Assembly: GCA_023138875.1 (NCBI GenBank)
Contig: JAGLOO010000055.1
Location: forward strand, 1 to 64,000
DNA length: 64,000 nucleotides
From: Bacteroidales bacterium
GTDB lineage: Bacteria > Bacteroidota > Bacteroidia > Bacteroidales > GCA-2748055
Direction of reading: 5' to 3'
Shown here in pieces: positions 18,861-26,974 of this stretch. The notes below the pieces were generated by a model. The model was given only the letters and a program-made list of their open reading frames with translations. It was not told where the DNA came from and ran no database searches. Position numbers and translations under genes: made by a program. How positions within the stretch are numbered: the stretch's first letter is position 1; every line of letters begins with the position of its first letter.

Positions 18861-19913
18861 TTATTTTGAGTACATCAGAGGGACTACATCAGGAAGTTTA
18901 TAGGAATTATTTAGAACTGATTCTCCAGGAAGGTAGACCCGCATTAAGAAGTTCCAACCATCAGTAATATCTAATCTGTTTTTAGCATCTGGGCAACTCT
19001 CTTTTGAACCAAAATGTAATGTAAAGGTTCCATCAGGATTGAGATTAACATTCGATGCATTCAATACACTATTTTCGTCTTTCATGTATCCGTCTGACCC
19101 ATAAATGGTAATTGACCAAAACCCTTTGTTTTCTGGAATATCATAGGTAGCCCAATAACATTTTTCTCCTGAAAGATTTTCCTTATTAAAATTGATGTAA
19201 ATAGCATCCCATTCGGGAAATAAACCCCAGGCTCCGGCAGCAGCTAAATGACGGGTTTGTTCATTTACTTTACCTCTCGGCCCTTGCCAATCGGAAGGAT
19301 ATCTGTCATATTTTGCAAATTCAGTATTATAGATTGCACGTAATGAGTCCAATGAATTTGTATCCCACGCAAAACCAGGAAACTCTTCACTGCTGTTTGC
19401 TTTGATGATGAATTGGTCTTGTAAATTGTTTAACATAGATATTTCACTAGAATCATTAGGGTTAAACAACTGGATACGAACGGCTAATAGTAAATACCTG
19501 GTATCTTGTGGTAATTTATGCTCACCAGGCTCATAGATGACATAAGGTACATAATGGTCATTGTCAACGATATAAACAGAAGCATATCTGTCATCAGGCA
19601 TTTCAGGAAATACAATTGTCGCACCTTTCTCTACATTAACAACTCCTCCTGAATAGAGTACATCCCGATTCATTCTGATTACTGTTTGTTTATCTAAGGG
19701 AGTTATATCTCTAAAATGAAAGAATTTGTTTATACCTCCTGCTAATTTAGTCACATCATTGAACATCCTGTCAGTTTCAGCTCTTATGAATGTTTTTGAT
19801 GTTACTTTCATTTCTTCATTCTTGTTTTTCGTTTCAGATTCTTGTGATATACCACATGAAATCATTACGAACATTAAAAATGAAACCCAAAGTGCTGTAA
19901 GATATTTTTTCAT
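18861..19913 (-). CDS. DUF1254/DUF1214-domain lipoprotein (copy 1)
   Basis: 350 residues with a lipoprotein signal (FVMISCG, Cys20). The N-terminal DUF1254 part (about 40-150: PLDKQTVIRMNRDVLYSGGVVN) and C-terminal DUF1214 part (about 220-335: WSITIYGSDGYM, TLHFGS, WNFLMRVYLP) are complete. The family is widespread, occurs beside HAD and outer-membrane proteins, and has no settled biochemical role. It shares architecture with the next gene upstream but is clearly divergent, so the pair is an old duplication. Expected location is the periplasmic face of a membrane. Confidence 0.85.
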   Translation of the reverse strand: MKKYLTALWVSFLMFVMISCGISQESETKNKNEEMKVTSKTFIRAETDRMFNDVTKLAGGINKFFHFRDITPLDKQTVIRMNRDVLYSGGVVNVEKGATIVFPEMPDDRYASVYIVDNDHYVPYVIYEPGEHKLPQDTRYLLLAVRIQLFNPNDSSEISMLNNLQDQFIIKANSSEEFPGFAWDTNSLDSLRAIYNTEFAKYDRYPSDWQGPRGKVNEQTRHLAAAGAWGLFPEWDAIYINFNKENLSGEKCYWATYDIPENKGFWSITIYGSDGYMKDENSVLNASNVNLNPDGTFTLHFGSKESCPDAKNRLDITDGWNFLMRVYLPGESVLNNSYKLPDVVPLMYSK

Positions 19914-19950
19914 TGTATTTAAGTTTTTAAATTATTATTACTAATGATAT

Positions 19951-21024
19951 TCAAAGGTTATTTTTTGTCCATTCCATTTTAATAGTTTCATTAACCTTTT
20001 TGATATATTCCAATATTTCCTCATCGCTATTAGGTATGTAGAGTCTAATAATCATAGTCCAATCGTCTACAACATCAATATTATTAATTTTATCCGGGCA
20101 GTTGAAGTGAAAAGTATAAGTCCCGTCTTTATTGGCTTCTGCTTGTATATTGTTAAGAGCAAAATTTTCTTTTACAATCCAGCCTTGTCTATCATAAGTT
20201 GTTATGGAGAAAAAGGCGCCTTTATCAAATTGCAAGGGAGGTACCGGAATTGTAATAGAAGAACATTTTCCCGATTTTGCTTCTCCACCAGGCTCAATAT
20301 TGATATAGGTAGCATCTTTTATTGGCAAACCTGCCCATCCTCCAGCTGAAGCAATTAAGAAGTTTAAAGTATCTACTTCATCTTTTGTACCAAAGTAATA
20401 CTTCGGTTGTGTTGCTTCACTCATACGGCCAATTAAGCGTTTTCGGGTTTCGTCCAAGGTTTTTTGTTCAAAGCCCTTAGGTTTATATGGCTTTGCTGAG
20501 TTGGCTTTGATTTCATAGTTGTCTTGATGTTGATGCGCTTCTTTGTATCCTTTTTCGTCCAAAGTTCTCACACCGGTACGGATGTTCAGAAAAACATGGT
20601 CACCCAGTGCCACCATTTCTTTAGTAATAGTAACACTATCACCCGAATATACTACTGCAATGGTGTATTGGTTTTCGTCAATCACTTGAATAGAAGAATA
20701 TACATCCCAGGCCGGGTTAATTAAAGTTGCTCCTTCTGATATATCCACTACGGCATGACTGTACATAATATCCTGATTTTCTCTAATCACAAACTGATTG
20801 TCTATACTGGACATTTCACGTGAATGTCGAAAGGTATTAACCGGATGTTCTTTAGCATGCTCAGACATGTATTTGTCGGTTTCGGCAATCGTAAAGTTTG
20901 CCTCGGTAACCTTAATGGCTTTTTTTGTTGTTTCTACCGGATTGTTCTTTTTGTTTCCGCTATTGCAGGATGATAATCCTATTAATACGGAAAGGATAAT
21001 TAGAAATTGAATCATTTTATTCAT
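19951..21024 (-). CDS. DUF1254/DUF1214-domain lipoprotein (copy 2)
   Basis: 357 residues with lipobox GLSSCNSG near Cys20. DUF1254 (about 45-180: DNQFVIRENQDIMYSHAVVDIS) and DUF1214 (about 250-340: FSITTYDRQGW, WTMIIRLYIP) are complete. It is the parent-like intact relative of the decayed copy at 25926-26446, which is nearly identical where it aligns. The 5' leader (TTAATATTCATATT... on the plus strand, 21043-21070) is shared with the HAD gene and with the relic. 37 bp separate it from copy 1. Confidence 0.85.
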   Translation of the reverse strand: MNKMIQFLIILSVLIGLSSCNSGNKKNNPVETTKKAIKVTEANFTIAETDKYMSEHAKEHPVNTFRHSREMSSIDNQFVIRENQDIMYSHAVVDISEGATLINPAWDVYSSIQVIDENQYTIAVVYSGDSVTITKEMVALGDHVFLNIRTGVRTLDEKGYKEAHQHQDNYEIKANSAKPYKPKGFEQKTLDETRKRLIGRMSEATQPKYYFGTKDEVDTLNFLIASAGGWAGLPIKDATYINIEPGGEAKSGKCSSITIPVPPLQFDKGAFFSITTYDRQGWIVKENFALNNIQAEANKDGTYTFHFNCPDKINNIDVVDDWTMIIRLYIPNSDEEILEYIKKVNETIKMEWTKNNL

Positions 21025-21042
21025 GTTAATCCTTTTTTAGTT

Positions 21043-21070
21043 GTTAATATTCATATTTTTATTGTTGCCA
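21043..21070 (-). repeat. Conserved 5' leader element (copy at DUF1254 gene)
   Basis: A sequence reading CAATAAAAATATGAATATTA on the minus strand lies about 20 bp before the ATG. The same element occurs at 22161-22186 before the HAD gene and at 26446-26472 before the DUF1254 relic. It contains ATGAATATTA, which would encode a tiny leader ORF (MNINN then stop here, MNIS then stop in the relic). Confidence 0.5.
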
Positions 21071-21091
21071 ACGCGTGTTGGTGTTTTGTTA

Positions 21092-22141
21092 TTATTCCGC
21101 TAATTCAAATGGATATATGACTTTCCAATCATTTTTCATGTCAATAACTGTCCAACTTTTTTCGGCCGCCTCATCGAGTCCTTTGTCTAACCGGCCGATA
21201 TGCGATTCCCTGTCGTAAGCCCACTCACGAACGGAATCGGTATGGTGAACATATAGCATAAAACTCTTATAACTGTTCGAGGCTGTCCACTGCATCATAG
21301 CGAGGTCACCGTCAGAATTACCTACACTGAATATGGGCTTTTTCCCGATAATCTTATTTATGTTCAATGGTTTTCCTTCTTTGTCATCAATAAAATCTAG
21401 TTCAGGAAGCCTTTTTATTACAGGGTTGCCATTATTAAAATCAAACTTAGTTTTAATTGTACTTCCAATAATTTGTTCAGAAGGAATGCCGTAAATATCA
21501 GTAAAAATTGCCCGTATAAAATCAACGGTCCCGCCCGAAACAATATAAGTTTTAAAACCGTTTGCACGCAAATAATCCAACAGTTCCAACATAGGCTGAT
21601 AAACAAAATCGGTATAATATCTGTTTTTGGCCGGATGCTTTGTATTAGCAACCCAATTTTTTACTGCTGTTTTAAAATCGTTGGTGGTCATACCCGCATG
21701 GGTAACCTTTGACAATTTAATCAGACCCTCATAACCTGATGCAGCCAAAGCTTTCATATCATTTTCCAGCACAGCTTTAAATGGTTGTTCATTTTTCCAT
21801 TCGGGATGTTGTGGCGCTAATTCCTTAATACGATCCATAGCAAAAAACAATTGGAAATAGGTTGGTTGCTCACTCCAAAGTGTGCCATCATTGTCGAAAG
21901 TGGCTATGCGGTCAGCCACAGGAATAAAATACTCACTGTTTTCATTGGTTACAGCCTCTACAAAATCAATTATGGATGATTTTGTATTGCTCTTATTCCA
22001 TGAAGGAAGCGGGTTGGTTTCATTGGATAGTTCTCCGGTATTTTTTCCGACGACTGATGAACAACCGGCTACAAACCATAATAAAGTGACAGTTATAAAA
22101 AAAATAGAAGGGGTAATTAAAAATTTAATTATTTTATTCAT
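21092..22141 (-). CDS. HAD-superfamily phosphatase-like lipoprotein
   Basis: About 349 residues from the ATG at 22141, which starts a proper lipoprotein signal (lipobox FVAGCSS). An upstream in-frame ATG at 22171 lies inside the shared leader element and is probably not the true start. HAD motifs are intact: FDNDGTLW (nucleophile Asp), VSGGTVDF (motif II), and GNSDGDLAMM (metal-binding acids). It resembles phosphoserine-phosphatase-type HAD proteins but is exported. It sits between DUF1254 genes and an outer-membrane protein gene, a neighbourhood seen repeatedly for these families. Confidence 0.85.
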   Translation of the reverse strand: MNKIIKFLITPSIFFITVTLLWFVAGCSSVVGKNTGELSNETNPLPSWNKSNTKSSIIDFVEAVTNENSEYFIPVADRIATFDNDGTLWSEQPTYFQLFFAMDRIKELAPQHPEWKNEQPFKAVLENDMKALAASGYEGLIKLSKVTHAGMTTNDFKTAVKNWVANTKHPAKNRYYTDFVYQPMLELLDYLRANGFKTYIVSGGTVDFIRAIFTDIYGIPSEQIIGSTIKTKFDFNNGNPVIKRLPELDFIDDKEGKPLNINKIIGKKPIFSVGNSDGDLAMMQWTASNSYKSFMLYVHHTDSVREWAYDRESHIGRLDKGLDEAAEKSWTVIDMKNDWKVIYPFELAE

Positions 22142-22160
22142 GATATTCCTCTTTTTGTGG

Positions 22161-22186
22161 TTAATATTCATATTGTTATTGTCGCA
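22161..22186 (-). repeat. Conserved 5' leader element (copy at HAD gene)
   Basis: Matches the element at 21043-21070 and 26446-26472 with few differences. Here its ATGAATATTA runs in frame into the HAD gene, which is why a longer start is possible. Position and conservation suggest a shared 5' UTR or promoter-proximal signal. Confidence 0.5.
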
Positions 22187-22232
22187 CCGGGTAGTTTACG
22201 CCCCCTACATTATTAGCATTTGTTGTTAGTAT

Positions 22233-23069
22233 TTAGGGAAACATCAATACACACATAAATGTTAAAGTCCAGTCAGCTGCTCCTGTTGGTTTTACAACAT
22301 TATCGTAAGCTTGCACCATTAATTTCATTGGTATAGTTTTTGTTTTTATTATTCTGCCACCACCTATACCTACAGGAACTGTCCACTGCTCTCCTGCTTC
22401 TGCATTAAAGTTGGCTGTTATGGTCGGAGCGGAATTCACAAACCATCCCTTTTTGATGTTCCATACAATAAAATACTGACCAAAAAAGGAATTCAAATCC
22501 TGTTGTGCATTATTGTATGACCACATCTCGCTAGCAGTTACTCCAAATACCCAATGTTTGCTCATCATAAGAGCGACAATACCGGGGCCTAAGCCAAATG
22601 CAGGACCACCAAATTCAGGGGCGGAGGATGTTGGAATATTAAAAACGGGTCCGAAACCATACATGAATTTCGCTTTGCCTTTACCCAATGCCGGGGGGAC
22701 AAAGAACATAAAATAATTTATATTGCCTATTCCATAATCGCTTCCTGTTTCTGCATCGTGAGGTTTCTGTATTAAAGGAATAATTATCCGATTTATCACA
22801 TTCCATTTATCTGTCAATCTAAAAGGAATTACCGGCTGAAGCTGTAAGTTAGTTGACTCGCGGTTGTAATCACCAATACCAAAATTGAAGTTGAATTGCA
22901 TTGGTAAACTAATCATATTGGCAATTGGGTTGGCCGCTGCCTGGGCAAGGTCGTGATGTGAAATTTCAGTTGTGTCTACATCGTATGCTTTTATATCTGC
23001 CTGAGCTTGTATTTGTAGCGTAGTAAAAATAAAATGGGACACGATAATTAAAGATAAAATTCTTTTCAT
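22233..23069 (-). CDS. Outer-membrane beta-barrel-like protein ('neuromedin U' type)
   Basis: 278 residues with a signal peptide ending QAQA near residue 24. The body alternates amphipathic strands rich in Gly, Asn and aromatic residues (LPMQFNFNFGIGDYN, YGIGNINYFMFFVPP, WTLTFMCVLMFP at the end), consistent with a small barrel of the transporter/phenol-degradation MetA-like group often misnamed neuromedin U. Commonly found next to DUF1254 and HAD genes. Probably a porin-like channel; substrate unknown. Confidence 0.7.
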   Translation of the reverse strand: MKRILSLIIVSHFIFTTLQIQAQADIKAYDVDTTEISHHDLAQAAANPIANMISLPMQFNFNFGIGDYNRESTNLQLQPVIPFRLTDKWNVINRIIIPLIQKPHDAETGSDYGIGNINYFMFFVPPALGKGKAKFMYGFGPVFNIPTSSAPEFGGPAFGLGPGIVALMMSKHWVFGVTASEMWSYNNAQQDLNSFFGQYFIVWNIKKGWFVNSAPTITANFNAEAGEQWTVPVGIGGGRIIKTKTIPMKLMVQAYDNVVKPTGAADWTLTFMCVLMFP

Positions 23070-23101
23070 GATTTATTTATTTTGTTATTATTAAATATAA
23101 T

Positions 23102-23419
23102 TTATCTCAATGCTTCGACATATTCCAGACCTCTCGTCTCAGAAACCTCATGGAAGTACATTTCCGGCGGCTCCCTGGCAAGCTCCATAGCGCTCAACAC
23201 CCGAAAGTAGAGTTCGGATCGGATATGTCTATCCAGGAATTCCCGTGATTGCCACTGTTCAAAGTATAGAATCGTTTGCCCTTCTCCCTGGTCTGTGTAA
23301 ACAGAGCAATCCATACAACCGGATCTTAACCGGGTTGGACCTATTACTGACCGGAGGATGTCCACAACTACCTGTTGTTTTCCGGGCAACAGATCGATTT
23401 TTGTAAACGAAATTATCAT
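23102..23419 (-). CDS. Antibiotic-biosynthesis-monooxygenase (ABM) fold protein
   Basis: 105 residues forming a dimeric alpha/beta-barrel ABM domain: IISFTKIDLLPGKQQVVVDILRS, a CMDCSVY strand, and YFEQWQSREFLDRHI near 51-65. No cofactor site is visible; relatives include YgiN-like quinol monooxygenases and heme-related enzymes. It lies 32 bp upstream of the outer-membrane protein gene and may be co-transcribed with it. Specific function cannot be assigned. Confidence 0.8.
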   Translation of the reverse strand: MIISFTKIDLLPGKQQVVVDILRSVIGPTRLRSGCMDCSVYTDQGEGQTILYFEQWQSREFLDRHIRSELYFRVLSAMELAREPPEMYFHEVSETRGLEYVEALR

Positions 23420-23544
23420 GGCTCAAAAACAAATGCAACAATTATACCACCTGGTACCTATCGGCTTTCACAATGACAACCTACTGAAATACACGAGGTT
23501 AAGTTTATGTAGGGAAATGTAGAAGGAATGGGATATTTGCAGAA

Positions 23545-23564
23545 AAGGTCGGTATTACGACCTT
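23545..23564 (-). terminator. Terminator-like hairpin overlapping the sigma-54 activator stop codon
   Basis: AAGGTCG pairs with CGACCTT around a 6-nt loop, followed on the minus strand by TTTTC. The 20 bp are an imperfect tandem duplicate of the last codons of the gene (23565-23584), so the hairpin arose by local duplication across the stop. Confidence 0.5.
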
Positions 23565-25929
23565 AGGTCGGTATTGCGTCCTTGTTTCGACTCGTGGGAA
23601 TGCCCAGCTTGTTCATCTTGGTGTACAAGGTGGAGGGGTTCAAGCCCAATAGTTCAGCAGCACCATGAGGACCTTTAATACACCAGTTGGTCCTGTCCAG
23701 TACTTTGATAATGTGCTGACGCTCGGCATCCTCCAGTGTAGAAATTCGGGAAGTGACGCCTTTCGGATTTTTCGGTAAATGCACTTCTAGTGTATTGCCG
23801 GTGCTGATGATAACGGCATGTTCAATAACATTCCGCAACTCCCTGATGTTTCCCGGCCAGTGATACCGCTGTAGAGCTTCCATGGTTCTTCCGGGCACTG
23901 TTTGGATCTGTTTGCCCATCTTTTCAGCGAACTCGTTGACAAAGGTACAAACCAGCAGGGGAATGTCGTCCAACCGTTCCAGCAGCGGAGGAACTTCAAT
24001 ATGAAAGACATTCAGGCGATAGTAGAGGTCTTCCCGGAAGTTCCCCTTTCGCATCTCCTCGTACAGGTCGAGGTTAGTTGCGGCAATCACCCGTGTATTG
24101 ATCCGTATTGTTTTCGGGCTGCCGAGCCGTTCGAACTCGCCATCCTGGAGCACCCGCAGCAGTTTGGCCTGCAACTCCATTGACAGCTCACCAATCTCGT
24201 CCAGAAAGATGGTGGAACCATCCGCCACTTCAAAACGTCCTACCTGACTGGTCAATGCCCCGGTATAGGCCCCTTTTTGTCTGCCGAACAGTTCGCTTTC
24301 TATTAAAGTCGAGGGCAGGGAAGCGCAATCGACTTTCACCATTATCCTGTCTTTACACTTGCTGAGATTGTGAATTTTCCGGACAACCAATTCTTTTCCC
24401 GTGCCTGTTTTGCCGGTGATGAGTACCAACGATTCGGTCGTGGCAACCTGTTCTATCTGGCGAAGAACCTTTTTTATCGCCTCACTTTCTCCGACAATTT
24501 CATAATGGCTGTGGGTAATCTTAACCTCCTTCTTCAAATAGTCACTCTCTGCCTTGAGGCGGTCTTTGAGTTGCTTGATCTCAGCGTAGGATTTACGCAG
24601 CACCTCCTCAGCCCGCTTGCGTTCCGTAATGTCCTGGGCAATGCCAAGCAGACGCACCGGTTTGTTTGATGCATCACACTCCATCCTTATCTCGCTATGG
24701 AGGAATCGAATAGTACCGGACGGCAGGATGATGCGGTGGTCAACCGAGAAAGGTTTCTTGTTCGAGAGGGTTGCCGACATGCACTCTTCGAGATAACACC
24801 GATCGTCCGGATGCACACGCTTGATGAACGTATCCTTAGATGGCTTGAATTCATCCGGATCAACATCCAAAATTCTATATAATTCGGTTGACCAATGCAC
24901 CTCATGTTTGACAATGTTCCATTCCCATCCACCGAGATGAGCGGCGTGTTGTGCCTCAGTCAGTCGGGTTTCGCTCCTCTTCAACTCCTCATCTATACGC
25001 ATGTGCTTAGTGATGTCCATGTCGGTTCCGAGCATGCGATAGGGATTCCCGGTTTTGTCCCGCATGGCCGTGCCCCGAGCGAGGAACCAACGAATGCTTC
25101 CATCCTTGTGTAGCATACGGTGTTCGATTTCGTAATGGGGAGACGCATTTTCGAGATGTTTTGTTGCCTCGGCCATCACTCGCTCTCGGTCTGCTGGATA
25201 CACCCGTTTGCCCCAATCGTCAATATGGTTTCGGATTTCGTGATCCTCGTAACCAAGGATGGTTTTCAACATAGGATCGATATAGATCTCGTTTGTCTCG
25301 AGGTTCCAATCCCAGACGCCCACACAACCTGCAGTAGTCGCCAGAGAATAGCGTTTCTCGCTCTCACGCAGTGACTCCTCCACGAGCCTGTGTTCTTCTA
25401 TTTCTCTCTTTAGTTTATCGTTTACATTCGCGAGTTCAGCAGTTCGCTCTTCTACACGTCGCTCCAATTCTTTGTGAACCTTTCGCAGCGCCTCCTCTAT
25501 TCGTTTGCGCTCAGACAGGTCAACGTCTATGCAGAACATTAAAGGGGGATCGCCATCCAGACAGACAGCCGTATGGATGGAATATACGGGAACCAGGGAA
25601 CCGTTCTTATGCAATAGCATGAGTTCGCCGGGAGGTATGAACTCCCCAGACTTGGTGCCCTTTGCTCCCAGTTCAAGAGCTTGTTTAAAGTTGGGTTTAA
25701 TCTCTGGTGGGATTATCAGGTCTTCCAGATTCCGGCCGATCGCCTCTTCTGCCGTGTAGCCATAGACCTCTTCGCTGGCCTTGTTCCAGTAACGTACGAT
25801 ACCATCCGCCATATATCCCTGTATCGATACTCCTGGAATATAATCCAGGAGATTTTGGAACATCGTCTCGCTCTCCAGCAGCGACTTCATATATATAGAA
25901 CCATTGCTGGTTTTGATTGTTCCTTTCAT
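23563..25929 (-). CDS. PAS-domain sigma-54-dependent transcriptional activator (NtrC family)
   Basis: 788 residues from the ATG at 25929. Order: PAS (about 20-145) and coiled coil, PAS/PAC (about 190-315), PAS/PAC (about 325-445), then a AAA+ domain (about 465-695) with Walker A GKTGTGKE, GAYTGA (the sigma-54-contacting GAFTGA loop with F to Y), Walker B FLDEIGEL, and a C-terminal Fis-type helix-turn-helix (GAAELLGLNPSTLYTKMNKLGI). No receiver domain is present, so signals enter through PAS. Base composition looks more GC-rich than its neighbours. Its ATG overlaps the TGA of the truncated DUF1254 relic in the sequence ATGA; another ATG lies at 25890. Confidence 0.9.
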   Translation of the reverse strand: MKGTIKTSNGSIYMKSLLESETMFQNLLDYIPGVSIQGYMADGIVRYWNKASEEVYGYTAEEAIGRNLEDLIIPPEIKPNFKQALELGAKGTKSGEFIPPGELMLLHKNGSLVPVYSIHTAVCLDGDPPLMFCIDVDLSERKRIEEALRKVHKELERRVEERTAELANVNDKLKREIEEHRLVEESLRESEKRYSLATTAGCVGVWDWNLETNEIYIDPMLKTILGYEDHEIRNHIDDWGKRVYPADRERVMAEATKHLENASPHYEIEHRMLHKDGSIRWFLARGTAMRDKTGNPYRMLGTDMDITKHMRIDEELKRSETRLTEAQHAAHLGGWEWNIVKHEVHWSTELYRILDVDPDEFKPSKDTFIKRVHPDDRCYLEECMSATLSNKKPFSVDHRIILPSGTIRFLHSEIRMECDASNKPVRLLGIAQDITERKRAEEVLRKSYAEIKQLKDRLKAESDYLKKEVKITHSHYEIVGESEAIKKVLRQIEQVATTESLVLITGKTGTGKELVVRKIHNLSKCKDRIMVKVDCASLPSTLIESELFGRQKGAYTGALTSQVGRFEVADGSTIFLDEIGELSMELQAKLLRVLQDGEFERLGSPKTIRINTRVIAATNLDLYEEMRKGNFREDLYYRLNVFHIEVPPLLERLDDIPLLVCTFVNEFAEKMGKQIQTVPGRTMEALQRYHWPGNIRELRNVIEHAVIISTGNTLEVHLPKNPKGVTSRISTLEDAERQHIIKVLDRTNWCIKGPHGAAELLGLNPSTLYTKMNKLGIPTSRNKDAIPT

Positions 25930-26446
25930 GCCCAACCTGCCCATCCTCCAGCTATAGCAATTAAGAAGTTTATAGAATCTACTTCATCTTTTGTCCCAAA
26001 GTAATACTTCGGTTGTGTTGCTTCATTCATACGGCCAATTAAGCGTTTTCGGGTTTCGTCCAACGTTCTCACACCGGTACGGATGTTAAGAAAAACATGG
26101 TCGCCCAGTGCCACCATTTCTTTAGTAATAGTTACACTTTTGCCCGGATATACTACTGCAATGGTGTATTGGTTTTCGTCAATCACTTGAATGGAAGAAT
26201 ATACATCCCAGGCCGGGTTAATTAAGGTTGCTCCTTCTGATATATCCACCACGGCATGACTGTACATAATATCCTGATTTTCTCTAATCACAAACTGATT
26301 GTCTATACTGGACATTTCACGTGAATGTCGAAGGGTATTAACCGGATGTTCTTTTTGTTTCCGCTATTGCAGGATGATAATCCTATTAATATGGAAAGGA
26401 TAATTAGAAATGGAATCATTTTACCCACTGTTAATCCTTTTTTAGC
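25926..26446 (-). pseudogene. Decayed partial copy of the DUF1254 gene at 19951-21024
   Basis: Nearly identical to the DUF1254 copy 2 gene and its leader, but shortened. A 105-bp in-frame deletion has occurred between two TTTCGTCCAA repeats (parent 20448-20457 and 20553-20562). A 97-bp deletion between two TGTTCTTT repeats (parent 20846-20853 and 20943-20950) disrupts the N-terminus. The C-terminal half is missing: homology ends at GGWAG, exactly where the sigma-54 activator begins. A remaining open stretch of 129 codons (25926-26315) is unlikely to make a functional protein. Confidence 0.9.
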
Positions 26447-26472
26447 TAATATTCATATTGTTATTGTTGCCA
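26446..26472 (-). repeat. Conserved 5' leader element (copy at DUF1254 relic)
   Basis: Third copy of the leader seen at 21043-21070 and 22161-22186. It shows that the duplicated segment included the parent's upstream region. The tiny ORF it contains reads MNIS then stop. Confidence 0.5.
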
Positions 26473-26875
26473 AATGGGGTTATATCCACCTTTAAGTTAG
26501 ACATTATTTCAATATCTGATACGGGAAATGGATTTTTTTCCACGAATGATTCACATTTCGATGTATATATGTTAAACCCTGATATTAAGGATATACGTAC
26601 TTGATGAATGCTGGTAATTATTGAGAACAGTTCCGTGGAAGGTGTCCGGAATCAGGGCAAGAATATGCAAGCGCTCAAAATTTTCAAATGCACTGGAGAC
26701 ATTGTTAAAAGAGAGGCCTTTTTTTGCCAACTGGCAAAAAGCAGCGACGTTTTAACAATGACGCAAGCACAAAATTCAGCGACGTGCTAATCAATGCCGG
26801 AAGCTCGCAAATTTTTCCGGGGCAGATCTTGGCGGCTAGATCCTGAAACTCTGACCTCCGTCAGGGCAGGCAAGT
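26473..26875. other. Intergenic, no gene; contains a nested inverted repeat
   Basis: About 400 bp without a credible gene. It holds the nested hairpin at 26700-26760 and a 9-bp direct repeat CAGCGACGT (26742-26750 and 26778-26786). The right end (26840-26880) carries CCTGAAACTCTGACCTCCGT and a related inverted CAAGTTCAGG, which may be part of a dispersed repeat. Otherwise nothing recognised. Confidence 0.4.
26700..26760. repeat. Nested perfect inverted repeat (11-bp outer, 8-bp inner stem)
   Basis: CATTGTTAAAA (26700-26710) is the exact complement of TTTTAACAATG (26750-26760). Inside it, TTTTTGCC and GGCAAAAA (26721-26740) form a second perfect stem with an AACT loop. The bidirectional structure is compatible with a REP-like element, a terminator relic or a mini-transposon. 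Confidence 0.6.
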
Positions 26876-26974
26876 TCAGGATGACAGAGTTCTGCCGGGA
26901 TATTCCATGAGGGCTTTTTCAAGGCAGGTCATGGCCTTTTCAAGGTCATCCTTTTTCAGGACATATGCGATCTG
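26876..26974 (-). pseudogene. C-terminal fragment of a PLP-dependent aminotransferase (AspC/MalY type)
   Basis: 32 codons ending in TGA encode QIAYVLKKDDLEKAMTCLEK and then ALMEYPGRT, which is the typical C-terminus of aspartate-aminotransferase-type enzymes (consensus LRIAYV...AMxxLxxAL..YPG). The upstream remainder is cut off exactly at the terminal repeat of the IS3 element. No other part of this gene is seen in the window. Confidence 0.65.

Noticed and set aside
21056-21085. attC-like look of the CCAACACGCGTTGG palindrome upstream of the DUF1254 gene
   Set aside because: Stem is only five base pairs and no integron integrase or repeated att sites are present.
25929-25944. Upstream ATG at 25944 as start of the sigma-54 activator
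   Set aside because: It lies inside the DUF1254 relic; the ATG at 25929 begins where relic homology ends.
26608-26790. Short plus-strand open frame across the nested hairpin
   Set aside because: It spans the inverted repeat, has no similarity to known proteins and no ribosome-binding site.
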